64,000 bases of DNA from an uncultured Candidatus Poseidoniales archaeon (GCA_905181785.1 CAJIZC010000011.1:1-64000), one strand, 5' to 3'. Shown: positions 1 to 9,757, counted from the first letter of the stretch. The notes: generated from the sequence alone by a model not told the origin. Translations and numbers: made by a program.

Positions 1-2016
1 GGCTCAAACCTTGGTTACAGTATGGTGGCGCCAGGGAGCTCACGCCAATCGATGACTGTCGACAACGTTGGAGACGTAGGCTATGGAAATGACATTGTTG
101 TTGATGACAACAACATGGTTCACATTGCATATTACGACTCAACCAATAAGAATTTGAAGTATGCCAACCGCTCCACCGGGATGCACTTGAACCATGAAAT
201 CACGGTCCAGTTCGGCTCTTATGGTTCTGTGACAGGAACGGTCGTGAACGACACCACCATTCGAGTCACAACGCCAAGTGCGGGCTCAGTGGCGGAACAA
301 GTTGATTTGAAGCTCTTCGGTGATCAAGCCTCGGCGCTTGATTTGGGCCTTGTGTTCCAGTATGTATCCCCTGATGATGTCGACATGGACGGCGTGCTTA
401 ACGATCAGGACGATTGTCTAAACCAGGCCGGAACTTCGACGGTCGACCTCACCGGCTGCCCTGATGCGGACGGCGATGGCTACAGCGACACAGGCGATGC
501 ATTCCCGAACAATGCTGGAGAATGGATGGACAGCGACGGCGACGGCGTTGGTGATAACAGCGATGTTTTTCCAACGGATGCCACTGAATCGATGGATTCT
601 GACGGCGACGGTGTGGGCGATAACAGCGATGCCTTCCCGCATGATGCCAATGAAACGTCAGACTCAGACAGCGATGGTGTTGGGGACAACACAGACGTGT
701 TCCCGCTTGATTACTTCGAACACCAAGACAGCGATGGCGACGGTGTGGGCGACAATGGCGACGCGTTCCCATTCGATGCCAACGAAACGATGGATTCCGA
801 TGGTGATGGTGTTGGTGACAACGCCGATGCGTTCCCGAACGATGCCTCGGAGACGACGGACACGGACGGTGACGGAATTGGTGACAATGCCGATCAATAC
901 CCCCTCATCGACAACTTCCTCGACACCGATGGCGACACGGTCGTCGACTTACTCGATGTGTTCCCGACAGATCAAACTCAATGGATGGATGCTGATGGCG
1001 ACGGCTACGGCGACAACACCACAGGAAACAATCCGGATGCCTTCCCAACACTTTCCTCTCAATGGTCGGATGTCGATGGCGATGGGTACGGCGATAATTG
1101 GGGCAATGCTTCATGGAACACAACGGCCGGATTCACCGGGGTTGGCCAGTACGTTGAGGGCGCACTTATGTCGGATTTCTGTCCTCAAATAGCAGGCACA
1201 TCAACTGCCAGCGGGTTCTTTGGATGCGCTGATGATGACGGGGATGGTATCCCTAACATGTTTGAGATTGTTGAAGTTATTGAAGTGGATACCGATGGAG
1301 ACGGCGTCCAAGACGTGAACGATCGTTGCCCAGGTACAGACCCAGGTGCAACGGTCGACAGCGATGGTTGCGAACTGACCGTCAAGTCAGATGAACCCCT
1401 CCAAACTTCAAACGACGCTTTCTTTTCTGGTGAGGTTGCTCAAAGCGTTGGTATTGGTGCCATTTTAGTCGCCATCTTTTCACTCCTACAAACAAATCTT
1501 GTCGCAGCAATGCTCCCAGATGCGTTCCGCTGGGTTCAGGTCTTTAGGCAATCAAACAAACTCACCAAAGAGGAAAAGAACGAACTCACCTACCTTCAAT
1601 CCCTCGTTCGAGGTTATGCGGACGATGTTGAAACCCTACGAGAGGAGCTGCAGCAGATGAAATCAGACCTCACTTCGAGATTTATGAACAATGAAATCAA
1701 GAAAGACACTCGAGAAAAGATCCTTCTGGTGATTGATGAACTCATTGCAGCCCCCGCTGAACAGATCCAAATCATTGCACTTGACCATGGTTATTTTGGA
1801 CTTGAAGGGACCATTGATTCGAGTGAACGATCTGCTTTGCTCGAGGAAGAAATGGCCATGCGAGACTCCGATATGAGCCCCGATTCCAACCCCTCCATTG
1901 ATCTTCAAGGGAGCGTTGCAGAAGATGGATATGAGTACATAGAATTCCCGGCAAACAGCGGAGTTTGGTTCATCCGAGATTCAACCACTCGTCAATGGAT
2001 GGTATGGGAACAATGA
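1..2016 (+). CDS. Surface protein with thrombospondin type-3 repeats, 3' part
   Basis: The frame is open from base 1 with no stop, so the N-terminus and any signal peptide lie outside the window. Visible parts in order are a short region of unknown fold, about ten Asp-rich calcium-binding repeats of the DSDGDGVGDN type (bases 463-1104), a second short TSP3 stretch near 1288-1375, one hydrophobic segment around bases 1440-1520, then a charged, probably coiled-coil cytoplasmic region and a Trp-rich end (WFIRDSTTRQW). TSP3-type repeats bind calcium and stiffen extracellular stalks. The arrangement indicates a cell-envelope protein with its repeat region outside and its tail inside. The specific function is not recognisable. 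Confidence 0.85.
   Translation, partial: GSNLGYSMVAPGSSRQSMTVDNVGDVGYGNDIVVDDNNMVHIAYYDSTNKNLKYANRSTGMHLNHEITVQFGSYGSVTGTVVNDTTIRVTTPSAGSVAEQVDLKLFGDQASALDLGLVFQYVSPDDVDMDGVLNDQDDCLNQAGTSTVDLTGCPDADGDGYSDTGDAFPNNAGEWMDSDGDGVGDNSDVFPTDATESMDSDGDGVGDNSDAFPHDANETSDSDSDGVGDNTDVFPLDYFEHQDSDGDGVGDNGDAFPFDANETMDSDGDGVGDNADAFPNDASETTDTDGDGIGDNADQYPLIDNFLDTDGDTVVDLLDVFPTDQTQWMDADGDGYGDNTTGNNPDAFPTLSSQWSDVDGDGYGDNWGNASWNTTAGFTGVGQYVEGALMSDFCPQIAGTSTASGFFGCADDDGDGIPNMFEIVEVIEVDTDGDGVQDVNDRCPGTDPGATVDSDGCELTVKSDEPLQTSNDAFFSGEVAQSVGIGAILVAIFSLLQTNLVAAMLPDAFRWVQVFRQSNKLTKEEKNELTYLQSLVRGYADDVETLREELQQMKSDLTSRFMNNEIKKDTREKILLVIDELIAAPAEQIQIIALDHGYFGLEGTIDSSERSALLEEEMAMRDSDMSPDSNPSIDLQGSVAEDGYEYIEFPANSGVWFIRDSTTRQWMVWEQ
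463..1104 (+). repeat. 66-bp tandem repeats encoding TSP3-type calcium-binding units
   Basis: Units of 22 codons begin with D-x-D-G-D-G at 463, 529, 595, 661, 727, 793 and 859. They are followed by slightly irregular units near 922, 988 and 1069. The consensus is DSDGDGVGDN followed by an x-D-A-F-P segment. The repeat keeps several other frames open on both strands, which explains the many overlapping false ORFs here. Confidence 0.9.
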
Positions 2017-2216
2017 TTCAATTTCGATTTAGAGTCCCACTTCGACACCATTGAATGGTTCTGAGCGCTGGTTGTGTCCATGGCACAGATGCGAACAATC
2101 CTCGCACTCGCGCTTGTGGTCTTGCTCACGTTGTCTTTGGGCGTGCGCAGAAGAATTCCACGGAACTTGGATGGAATAAACAGGCATTTGAGGTTTGAAC
2201 CCCATTGGTTTGTGCC

Positions 2217-3746
2217 TCAATACGTCTTTGCTAACAGCACACGGCGCTTGGTTGGTGCACCGCTCATGTGGCATGGTTGATCCTCTTCGTAACCATCGGT
2301 CGAATCGCCTAAGAATGCGAATCCAGTCACCCTTTCAATCGCTTCAGCGTGAGCATCGGTTCCATCAAATGGCATTTGGTAAATGTGTCCGTCTTTGACT
2401 TCACCATCTAACACGTATTCGCCATCGACGAGGTTGATTGCAGGGAGGGGTTGGACAACATCTTCCATGTGGGCATGGGAACGTTTTCTCAATTCAGTTG
2501 CAATTTCCTCCAGAACGGTGAGGCATGCTTCTTCGATGCCGTCGAGAGGGAGTGGTTCTTTTCCACCCGTGCGTCGGGCAGCGAAGGCCGTGCCTTGTTC
2601 GATGTCCCGTGGGCCAATGTCCAGTCGGAGCGGCACGCCCTTAATTTCCCAGTCGTAGTACTTCTGACCCGCTCGTATGTCCCTCGCGTCGACCTTAACC
2701 CTCAAGCCGTGTCGACGAAGTTTGGTTGCCACTTCTTCGGCGGCAGCCACCGTATCAACGTCTGAATTCTTCTTAATCATCGGGCAAACCACAACCTGGA
2801 ACGGTGCAACTGCTGGCGGCATGATCAGTCCGTTTTCATCGCCGTGCATACCAACGACCGCTCCAAGCAACCGCTCAGACATTCCGTAGGTCGTTTGGTG
2901 GCAATGCTGTTGTTGCGCTTCGAGGTTTTCGTATGTGAGGTCAAACGCTTTGGCCCATTGGTCTTGGTAGTGGTGGCAGGATGCCACTTGGAGGGTGCGA
3001 CCGTTTGGCATCACTGCATCGATGCCAATGGTGTACCAAGCGCCCGGAAACGTATCCCAAAGGGGTCGCTTCGCTTTAATGACCGGCAGACACAAGTCGT
3101 GCATGATGTTGTCAACGATTTCTAAATCCTGCTTGATTTGACGTGTTGCATCAGCTTCGTCGGCATGGGCGGTGTGGGCTTCAAAGAAATGAATTTCGCG
3201 AACCCTGATGAACGATCTGGTTTGCTTGGTTTCATACCGAAACGTGTTGACCATTTGGTAGACCTTCAATGGCAAGTCTTTGTGTGAACGCACCCAAAGA
3301 GGGAACATGGTGTACATGGCGGTCTCAGAAGTTGGGCGCAAGAACATTGGAATGTCCAGTTCATTATCGCCTGCATGCTTGACCCAGTAGACTTCCTTCT
3401 TGAATCCGCCTTCCTCTTCTTCATCTCGTAGGTCGTCTGGGTCGACGCCTTCTTCTCTGGCTCGTTTGAGTCGTGCGACAAGAGCGTTTTCTTTGTCGAG
3501 CAGGTTTTCTGGGATGAGCAACGGGAAATTGACCTCTTCGTGGTCGGTGCGTTCCATTTCATGGTGTGTGAGGGCATCGATGAGCTTCATCGTTTTCCAG
3601 CCATATGGCCGCCAAACATCCATGCCCTTAATCGGATAACGCTTGTCAACAAGTTCTGCGGCTTCAACCATGAATGGATACCACTCGTTGAAGTTCTCCT
3701 CTTTCGAAGGGATGCCTCGCTTGGCCTTACCTGGTCCTTGGCTCAT
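2217..3746 (-). CDS. proS: Prolyl-tRNA synthetase, archaeal/eukaryotic type
   Basis: Class II aminoacyl-tRNA synthetase that charges tRNA-Pro in the cytoplasm. At 509 aa it matches the archaeal/eukaryote-like ProS class, which lacks the bacterial editing insertion and has an extra C-terminal domain. Motif 2 is seen as FRYETKQTRSFIRVREIHFFE and motif 3 lies within the anticodon-binding module (VVCPMIKK; DIGPRDIEQGTAFAARR). The protein ends in hydrophobic residue plus Tyr (LLAKTY), as archaeal ProS proteins commonly do. About 200 bp without a convincing gene separate it from the surface protein. It is transcribed convergently with that gene. Confidence 0.97.
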   Translation of the reverse strand: MSQGPGKAKRGIPSKEENFNEWYPFMVEAAELVDKRYPIKGMDVWRPYGWKTMKLIDALTHHEMERTDHEEVNFPLLIPENLLDKENALVARLKRAREEGVDPDDLRDEEEEGGFKKEVYWVKHAGDNELDIPMFLRPTSETAMYTMFPLWVRSHKDLPLKVYQMVNTFRYETKQTRSFIRVREIHFFEAHTAHADEADATRQIKQDLEIVDNIMHDLCLPVIKAKRPLWDTFPGAWYTIGIDAVMPNGRTLQVASCHHYQDQWAKAFDLTYENLEAQQQHCHQTTYGMSERLLGAVVGMHGDENGLIMPPAVAPFQVVVCPMIKKNSDVDTVAAAEEVATKLRRHGLRVKVDARDIRAGQKYYDWEIKGVPLRLDIGPRDIEQGTAFAARRTGGKEPLPLDGIEEACLTVLEEIATELRKRSHAHMEDVVQPLPAINLVDGEYVLDGEVKDGHIYQMPFDGTDAHAEAIERVTGFAFLGDSTDGYEEDQPCHMSGAPTKRRVLLAKTY

Positions 3747-3772
3747 GGTTGGCCTCGGCCATCACTGGCTCA

Positions 3773-4057
3773 TCAAGATGACGCTTCTTCTCGGCCGCTT
3801 GATGTTGGTTGGCGCGCTTGAACATACGCGACAACAGCCGCTAGACACCATGCCGCTTCTAATATCAAGAACGCCCACTCGTCGATCAAATACGCACGCA
3901 CACCAAGGAAACCAGATCCAACGGCCATCAGGGCAAGGTACAGCGTTTGCTTGCTGTGGAGAACGTTTCTAGTTTCCAACACAAAGGCCGCCAAAATAAA
4001 CAACATACCGATGTAGGAAAGAACTTCGGTCCAAGCATCGATGGACATGTGCATCAC
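3773..4057 (-). CDS. Small three-TM membrane protein, CBU_0592-like
   Basis: A 94-aa protein with about three hydrophobic segments (near residues 10-27, 35-53 and 60-82) and a polar C-terminus. The pattern resembles the CBU_0592-type small membrane domain, whose function is unknown. Its start overlaps the 3' end of the upstream membrane-protein gene by 4 bp, so the two are probably translated together. No catalytic residues can be named. The family call is tentative; that it is a real gene is fairly secure from the clean TM pattern and tight spacing. Confidence 0.65.
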   Translation of the reverse strand: MMHMSIDAWTEVLSYIGMLFILAAFVLETRNVLHSKQTLYLALMAVGSGFLGVRAYLIDEWAFLILEAAWCLAAVVAYVQARQPTSSGREEASS

Positions 4058-4629
4058 TTGCGGCGGAGGACCACGAACAATGCAACACTTAGAACAACGA
4101 CGGCCACGACGTCAGGGATGCCATACACCCCATCCTGCAAAGGCAACGACCAGCCAGCTCCGGTGCCCAAATTGTGAAGGTCCATCAAATTCATTCGGGT
4201 GTATCCATCAGACGGGCAGAGGTCGCCTTCGAGGCACCCTGATCCGAAGACGGATTGAAGCAAGCCAAACAGGTTTGTGATGACAAACAAAAGGCCTGCA
4301 CCGATAACATAGGTCAATGGATTGGTTTTCGATTTGCCTTGAACAATTGGCTGAAGTGGGGGGAGTGTTCCAACTGGCATGCTACCATTCGGTGCCGCAG
4401 GTGCGATGTCGCCAATCACTTCAATCAACATATTAGTGGGCGTTCCGACCTCCGTTACAGCACCAGGTGTTGGTTCGGTCATGTCCCGCGCCTTCATTGG
4501 GCGTGAGGGGGCAATTTTGATGCCATAAAGTCGGTCAGCGAGGCTGATCAGAGCAGGATCCTCTGCAATGTCTTCAGGTGAAAGGTCCCCATCCAACAAT
4601 TGCTTTAGCCGGTCGCGTGAAGAATCCAT
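4054..4629 (-). CDS. Two-TM membrane protein of unknown function
   Basis: I place the start at the ATG at 4629, which is preceded by AGGGGG at a suitable distance. A longer form would need a TTG at 4650. The protein (191 aa) has a polar N-terminal half, a hydrophobic segment near residues 108-124, a short loop with a Cys pair (GCLEGDLC) probably outside, and a second hydrophobic segment just before a basic RRK end. It is upstream of, and overlaps, the small three-TM protein, suggesting a joint membrane role. No family recognised. Confidence 0.7.
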   Translation of the reverse strand: MDSSRDRLKQLLDGDLSPEDIAEDPALISLADRLYGIKIAPSRPMKARDMTEPTPGAVTEVGTPTNMLIEVIGDIAPAAPNGSMPVGTLPPLQPIVQGKSKTNPLTYVIGAGLLFVITNLFGLLQSVFGSGCLEGDLCPSDGYTRMNLMDLHNLGTGAGWSLPLQDGVYGIPDVVAVVVLSVALFVVLRRK

Positions 4630-4709
4630 TCTATGCCCCCTGTAACTCAAGCGTAGAGGACTTCATTGAAGAATCCTCCTTCTGTGTCAACAAGCACCAA
4701 ACAAGCGGT

Positions 4710-5372
4710 TCAGGCGTTTCCTGCCTTCTCAACTTCGGCCCAGTCCCGCATGAATCCTTCCAATCCCTTATCGGTCAGTGGATGAGTCATCAATTGACGG
4801 AAGGTCTTTGCAGGCATTGTGGCTGTGTGAGCGCCCATTTGTATGCATTGAAGCACATGAGTTGGGTGTCGAATCGATGCAGCGAGTACTTTTGTGTCAA
4901 TGCTCGGATAATTGTGCCATGTTTCCATGATTTCGGCAATTAGATTCATGCCGTCGTGGCCGGTATCATCGATTCGTCCAATGAACGGGGAAACGTAGGT
5001 TGCACCAGCTTTGGCTGCCATCAATGCTTGTGAGGCAGAAAAAATGAGCGTGACGTTGGTATCAATGCCCGCTTCCGTGAGGATTTTTGTTGCAGCCAGC
5101 CCCTCAGGGGTGCATGGGATTTTGATGATGACGTTTTCCGGAAGTTCAGCCTTCAGTGCCAAACCCTGTTCCACCATTCCTTTTGTGTCCATGGCGGTAA
5201 CCTCTGCAGAGATTGGTCCATCGCAAATGGATGCGATTTCCCGAACCACTTGCTTGAAATCTCTACCGCTTTTTTTGATCAACGAAGGGTTGGTGGTGAC
5301 ACCGTCGAGGATGCCCCAAGCTGCAATTTCTCGAATTTCATCTACGTCGGCGGTATCAAGGAAGAACTCCAT
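4710..5372 (-). CDS. tal: Transaldolase / fructose-6-phosphate aldolase family (short type)
   Basis: A 220-aa single-domain TIM barrel of the short transaldolase (MipB/TalC) family. It begins [14 protein letters not shown] and carries GVTTNPSL near residue 25. The Schiff-base lysine lies in the strand IIKIPCT near residue 86. The reaction transfers dihydroxyacetone units between sugar phosphates in the non-oxidative pentose phosphate pathway. Some family members act only as F6P aldolases, which sequence reading cannot settle. Split transketolase is encoded about 0.5 kb upstream on the same strand, which favours a real transaldolase role. The length matches the family. Confidence 0.93.
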   Translation of the reverse strand: MEFFLDTADVDEIREIAAWGILDGVTTNPSLIKKSGRDFKQVVREIASICDGPISAEVTAMDTKGMVEQGLALKAELPENVIIKIPCTPEGLAATKILTEAGIDTNVTLIFSASQALMAAKAGATYVSPFIGRIDDTGHDGMNLIAEIMETWHNYPSIDTKVLAASIRHPTHVLQCIQMGAHTATMPAKTFRQLMTHPLTDKGLEGFMRDWAEVEKAGNA

Positions 5373-5428
5373 GTTTGCTGGTTGTCCCAGTCACCCCATC
5401 AAGTATCCGCTGTGGAATCGATGCCTTT

Positions 5429-5791
5429 TCACTCGTATGTTGTGTACTTTGCAGAGGAGCCACGCACCAATTCAGCCGGGTACTTCTCTGCGTTAATTTC
5501 GAATTTATTGTTCATGATTTCAACAGGGTCAAACCCCATTACGCTGCACAATCGGAGGCAATACATCATCACATCCGCTGTTTCGTGTGCAATTTGCTCG
5601 GTCAGTTGCGGGTCAGCCTTGGCATCGGTCGTCGTGGGGTTGGACCATTGTACCGTTTCGCTCAATTCAGCAGCTTCTATGCTGATCGACGCAACCAAGT
5701 TCTTGATGCTGTGGAATTGATTCCAGTCGCGCTGTTCCACGAAAGCATCGAGTTTCGATGTGATTTTGGCAAGGGAATCATCGGCGTCCAT
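5429..5791 (-). CDS. MazG-like nucleotide pyrophosphohydrolase (dCTPase/RS21-C6 type)
   Basis: A 120-aa all-alpha protein with the two acidic metal-binding helices of the MazG superfamily, IEAAELSE and HETADVMMYCLRL, and the Trp (VQW) common in the RS21-C6/dCTPP1 group. These enzymes remove pyrophosphate from non-canonical or excess dNTPs as house-cleaning. The start is taken as the ATG at 5791; an 18-bp longer form would start at TTG. It sits between transaldolase and transketolase on the same strand, but no direct pathway link is evident. Confidence 0.85.
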   Translation of the reverse strand: MDADDSLAKITSKLDAFVEQRDWNQFHSIKNLVASISIEAAELSETVQWSNPTTTDAKADPQLTEQIAHETADVMMYCLRLCSVMGFDPVEIMNNKFEINAEKYPAELVRGSSAKYTTYE

Positions 5792-5831
5792 GTGCCTTGT
5801 TAGGCTCAACCGCTAATTGTTCTTGGCCTGC

Positions 5832-6770
5832 TCACTTGCGCCCTATGGCTCGGCGAGCCGCCGCTGCGATGTGGGGTGCGGAGAGGCTCATGATCTCCAA
5901 CATCTCATCGGCCTGACCGGATTCACCGAACCGATCAGGGACGCCGACCATTTCCAGCGGTGCAAACACGTTGGCAACGATGTGTTCAGCTACTGCGCTT
6001 CCAAGACCACCGATGACGTTGTGGTCCTCTGCGGTAACCAAAGCACCGCAGCGAGCGACAAGCGCATCAACCAATCCACCATCGAGGGGCTTCAAAGTGT
6101 GCATGTCGACCACGGATGCATTGATGCCTTCTGCAGCCAACATTTCCGCTGCTTTGAGCGATTCTGAGACCAAGACACCACAAGCAATGATTGCAACATC
6201 GTTTCCGGTTTGCAATTCGATCCCTTTGCCTATTTGAATCAAGCCTGGCGCAGCGTCATCGTACAAAACCGGGGTTTTGTTTCGTGCCGTGCGCATGTAG
6301 GAAGGTGAAGTTGTGTCTGCAAGTTGCATGGTCAAAGCACGGGTACTGACATCATCACATGGATGCATAACAACAACGTTTGGAAGGGTACGGAACACAG
6401 CCAAATCTTCAATCGATTGAGCCGATGAACCATCGGTACCTGTGTGGGTTCCGCCGTGGCTGCCACAAAGGTGAACCGCCAAGTTTGGACGAGCGATTCC
6501 ATTGCGCATTTGCTCAAAAGCTCGTTCGGTGAATATAGCGAATGTGCTGGCGAATGGAATGTAGCCTGAGGCTGCCATACCCGCTCCAACCAGGAGCATG
6601 TTCTGCTCACCGATACCACATGAAACGGTTCGCTCTGGATGTGCTTTTCTAAAGTGGAGGGATTTGGTTGATTTGCCCAAATCCGCTTCAAGAACAACCA
6701 CTTTTTCATTGTCCGCAAGGTCGAGCAAGGCTTGACCGTAGCCGTCACGGGTGGCCGCCATTCGCGTCAT
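5832..6770 (-). CDS. Transketolase, C-terminal subunit
   Basis: A 312-aa protein corresponding to the pyrimidine-binding and C-terminal domains of transketolase. Landmarks are GIGEQNMLLVGAGMAASGYIPF, with the catalytic Glu that activates thiamine diphosphate, and the terminal domain with DMHTLKPLD and AEDHNVIGGLG. Archaea and some bacteria encode transketolase as two polypeptides. The N-terminal half is immediately upstream with a 4-bp overlap, as expected for a stoichiometric complex. Together they interconvert pentose, tetrose and hexose phosphates. Confidence 0.95.
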   Translation of the reverse strand: MTRMAATRDGYGQALLDLADNEKVVVLEADLGKSTKSLHFRKAHPERTVSCGIGEQNMLLVGAGMAASGYIPFASTFAIFTERAFEQMRNGIARPNLAVHLCGSHGGTHTGTDGSSAQSIEDLAVFRTLPNVVVMHPCDDVSTRALTMQLADTTSPSYMRTARNKTPVLYDDAAPGLIQIGKGIELQTGNDVAIIACGVLVSESLKAAEMLAAEGINASVVDMHTLKPLDGGLVDALVARCGALVTAEDHNVIGGLGSAVAEHIVANVFAPLEMVGVPDRFGESGQADEMLEIMSLSAPHIAAAARRAIGRK

Positions 6771-7600
6771 GCTTCCACCTCGCCCAGTTCGATCATTGCT
6801 TGTTTGAATTGGTCGTCGTTTGGTGCTGCGCCGTGGAATGCGGGGTTGTTTTCCATGTAGGAGATACCGCCACCTTTGATGGTGTGAGCGATTAAGATCG
6901 ACGGGCCATTCGAATTTTCTTCTGCTTCCAAGAAATCGAGACCTTCCATGATTTCAGCCATGTTGTGACCGTCGATTTCCTTGACGTTCCATCCAAAGGC
7001 ACGCCATTTTGCTGGGATGTCAAACATACGCATTTGCTCTTCACAAAAATCATCGTTCTGAATTCGGTTTCGGTCAAGGATCACCTTGAGGTTGCCCAAT
7101 TCGTGATGGGCGGCAGCCATTGCTGCTTCCCAAACGCTTCCCTCTTGCATCTCACCGTCGCCAATCATGACGAAGGCACGTCGTTCGCTTTTGTCGAGCC
7201 GCGCTGCTAGTGCACAGCCCATACCGAAAGAGAGCCCCATGCCGAGTGAGCCTGCGGAAAAATCCACACCAGGGCACCATTTCATATCGACGTGGCCTTG
7301 ACAAACACCACCTAATACACGGTATGACTTGAGGTCTTCATGGCTGATGAATCCCATTTCTGCAAGGATCGCATACATGCCCGGAGAAGCGTGACCTTTG
7401 GATAAGATGAATCGGTCTCGGTCGGCCCACTTAGGTTCGTCTGGACGAACCTTCATCCGGGTGGAATAAAGCGCTGCGAGAAGGTCAATTTCTGAAAGCG
7501 AACCACCTGGGTGGCCTGCCTGAGCGCGGTACACCATTTTTACAATTTCAACTCGACACTTGCGTGCGATTTCTTCAATTTCCTCGATGCTTGTGGACAT
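6767..7600 (-). CDS. Transketolase, N-terminal subunit
   Basis: A 277-aa thiamine diphosphate-binding half. AGHPGGSLSEIDLLAALY near the N-terminus and GDGEMQEGSVWEA followed by DRNRIQND form the diphosphate/Mg site. I chose the ATG at 7600 (MSTSIEE), preceded by a purine-rich AGGGGAACAC. The open frame runs a further 25 codons upstream to 7675, but that segment is unlike the family. It overlaps the C-terminal subunit gene by 4 bp. The OPT transporter gene ends 75 bp upstream on the same strand. Confidence 0.93.
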   Translation of the reverse strand: MSTSIEEIEEIARKCRVEIVKMVYRAQAGHPGGSLSEIDLLAALYSTRMKVRPDEPKWADRDRFILSKGHASPGMYAILAEMGFISHEDLKSYRVLGGVCQGHVDMKWCPGVDFSAGSLGMGLSFGMGCALAARLDKSERRAFVMIGDGEMQEGSVWEAAMAAAHHELGNLKVILDRNRIQNDDFCEEQMRMFDIPAKWRAFGWNVKEIDGHNMAEIMEGLDFLEAEENSNGPSILIAHTIKGGGISYMENNPAFHGAAPNDDQFKQAMIELGEVEA

Positions 7601-7675
7601 GTGTTCCCCTGCCGTTTCTACGGCCCTCACGGACGCCCTTTGATGGTTGTGCATGCGAAGGACTGAGGATTCCAC

Positions 7676-9757
7676 TCATTCTTTAGCGGGAGGAAGCAAC
7701 GCTGTAATGAATTTATGATACACATCGTGGAGCACTGTAAACGCGTCACTCAGCAAGTTTCCACCCTTTGGCAGGGCTCGGGTCGCCAGCCAAATAAAGA
7801 CGGCTACAAACCATCCAAAGAAGGCCAATGATAACAAATTATTGAGCGTCACAACACCGAAGATTTCCGGTAAGCGAATGTCCACCACAATGAGGACCGC
7901 GATGAAGACCCCGAGGATCGATTCACCAGCAATAAATCCGGCCCCAATGAGCACCCCTCTATTTTCTACTTCTTTTGCAGCCTTCTCCGCTTGTGGCGAA
8001 GGGCTTCCGGAAAGTGACCCATCAATTCGTAGATGAGCGGTTCGCAGTGCGAAGTACGAAATGATTCCACCCAGCATGATTGGGACGGAAAGCCCCAACG
8101 GGAGGTATATTCCAATGGCGACTGACATCACAGGCATTCGCAAGTAAATCAGGACAATCGCAATTAAGGCTCCCAAGGTTACCATTTGTAAGTTCAAATC
8201 GCCTCCAAAGGCTCCTTGGACGATAGCGCCGATGAGTTCAGCTTGGGGGGCAAATAAAGCGTTGCTGCAATCGTACTGGTCGGCAGCAGCAAGGCCTAAA
8301 TTTGTGTTCGCACAGGCTGTTCTGGAAATTTGGAAAGCGTTGTGCAAGAGGGCAAGGGTCGGCCCTATGACGATGGCCCCCGTGATGACGCCGATGATTT
8401 CTGCGATTTGTTGTCGCCAAGGTGTTGCCCCAACCATGTGACCTGTCTTGAGATCCTGCATCACGTCTCCTGCGATGGCTGCAGAGGAAGCAACAATGGC
8501 AGCAATCAGCATTGTGGCAAGCATCAATTCTTCAGTTCCAAGGCCAAGCATAATGTCCCCCACAACCCAAACAAGAGCCACGGTGAACAACAGGGTCGCA
8601 ATGGTCATTCCTGACACGGGCGAGTTGGACGATCCAACAACGCCAGCAATGTAGCCGGCGACTGCCGCAAAGAAAAAGGCCACAACGGCCAAAAAGAGTG
8701 CGCCAGCAAGCGCCAAAACCAGCGATCCAGTCGATTTCCAGTAGTACAACATAGTGAGCACAACCAGGACACCACAGAACATGATGACCTTGTCGAGGGG
8801 CAAATCAATTTCTGTTCGCAAGGGTTCTTCATCGCCATCCTCGCTCTTCTTCAAAGCCTTTGATAGACCAGTTGTGATTGTCTTTCGCATCGACCAAAGG
8901 GTGTACACTCCACCAACGACCATGGCTCCAACCCCGACGTACCGGATTTGTTCAGCCCAAATCCCATAGAACCCTTCAACCAAGGTTTCGGAATTCGGCC
9001 AGCCGTGAATGAGACCATACATAGGTACGAGCAAACCAAAGCCGATTACGCCACCGAGGAAAATGAATGAAGCGATTCGTACGCCAACAATGTACCCTAC
9101 TGAAAGCAATGCTATCGACAAATCCATGCCTGCGTACAACCGAGTACCAAGGAAACCTACGGCTGATTCAACGGTATGGTGAGTGACTTCGAACCCCTTG
9201 ACCATGAGGCCATAAATCGCCCCAATTCCCAGAGCGTACAGAATAGCAAGCGCCCCTTCGCCACCTTCTTCGCCAGCAACCAAGACCTCTCTGCACGCAA
9301 CCCCTTCAGGGTAGGGGAGTGCTTCTTCAACAATAAACAGCCGTCGCAAGGCGATGGTGAACATGGTGCCGAGAAGGCCACCCAATGTAGCGATGATCAG
9401 TGTGTCCATCCATTGAATATCATCCCATAATCCTATGACGAGCAATGCTGGAACGGTGAAGATGATGCCTGCGGCAAGCGATTCACCCGCACTGGCCATT
9501 GTTTGGACTGCGTTGTTTTCTAGAATACTGACGTCGGAAAATAGGGATCGGAGAATAATCATTGACATAACTGCAGCAGGAATGCTGGCCGAAACGGTCA
9601 TGCCTGCGTAGAGCCCGAGGTAGGCGTTCGCAGCGGTCATTAGAATCCCTAGAAGGACACCAACCACAATCACCCGCAAGGTCAATTCAGGTGGCGATTC
9701 GGAGGCCGGAATGTAGGGGTGATGTTCCGCGCTCATTGACTGCTCCAATGGGAACAT
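7676..9757 (-). CDS. OPT-family oligopeptide transporter
   Basis: About 690 residues, overwhelmingly hydrophobic with roughly 14-16 membrane segments. The N-terminal ELTLRVIVVGVLLGILMTAANAYLGLYAGMT region is typical of the OPT family, as are internal runs such as GLWDDIQWMD and YPEGVACREVLVAGEEGG. OPT carriers import small peptides (or metal chelates in the YSL branch) with protons. The ATG at 9757 is preferred over a TTG three codons upstream; an ATG at 9736 is also possible. It diverges from the P-type ATPase gene across about 100 bp. A peptide-import role fits the histidine-catabolism genes in the window, but substrate is inferred. Confidence 0.92.
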   Translation of the reverse strand: MFPLEQSMSAEHHPYIPASESPPELTLRVIVVGVLLGILMTAANAYLGLYAGMTVSASIPAAVMSMIILRSLFSDVSILENNAVQTMASAGESLAAGIIFTVPALLVIGLWDDIQWMDTLIIATLGGLLGTMFTIALRRLFIVEEALPYPEGVACREVLVAGEEGGEGALAILYALGIGAIYGLMVKGFEVTHHTVESAVGFLGTRLYAGMDLSIALLSVGYIVGVRIASFIFLGGVIGFGLLVPMYGLIHGWPNSETLVEGFYGIWAEQIRYVGVGAMVVGGVYTLWSMRKTITTGLSKALKKSEDGDEEPLRTEIDLPLDKVIMFCGVLVVLTMLYYWKSTGSLVLALAGALFLAVVAFFFAAVAGYIAGVVGSSNSPVSGMTIATLLFTVALVWVVGDIMLGLGTEELMLATMLIAAIVASSAAIAGDVMQDLKTGHMVGATPWRQQIAEIIGVITGAIVIGPTLALLHNAFQISRTACANTNLGLAAADQYDCSNALFAPQAELIGAIVQGAFGGDLNLQMVTLGALIAIVLIYLRMPVMSVAIGIYLPLGLSVPIMLGGIISYFALRTAHLRIDGSLSGSPSPQAEKAAKEVENRGVLIGAGFIAGESILGVFIAVLIVVDIRLPEIFGVVTLNNLLSLAFFGWFVAVFIWLATRALPKGGNLLSDAFTVLHDVYHKFITALLPPAKE

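Noticed and set aside
418-1385. Several ORFs of 60-242 codons on both strands inside the TSP3 repeats
   Set aside because: The 66-bp repeat period is a multiple of three, so any open frame in one unit stays open across the array. The real frame is the Asp-rich one continuous with the membrane segment.
2074-2280. 68-aa ORF with a signal-peptide-like hydrophobic N-terminus
   Set aside because: It runs 64 bp into the proS 3' end on the opposite strand, its second half is not protein-like, and no start signal supports it. The hydrophobic start is probably chance.
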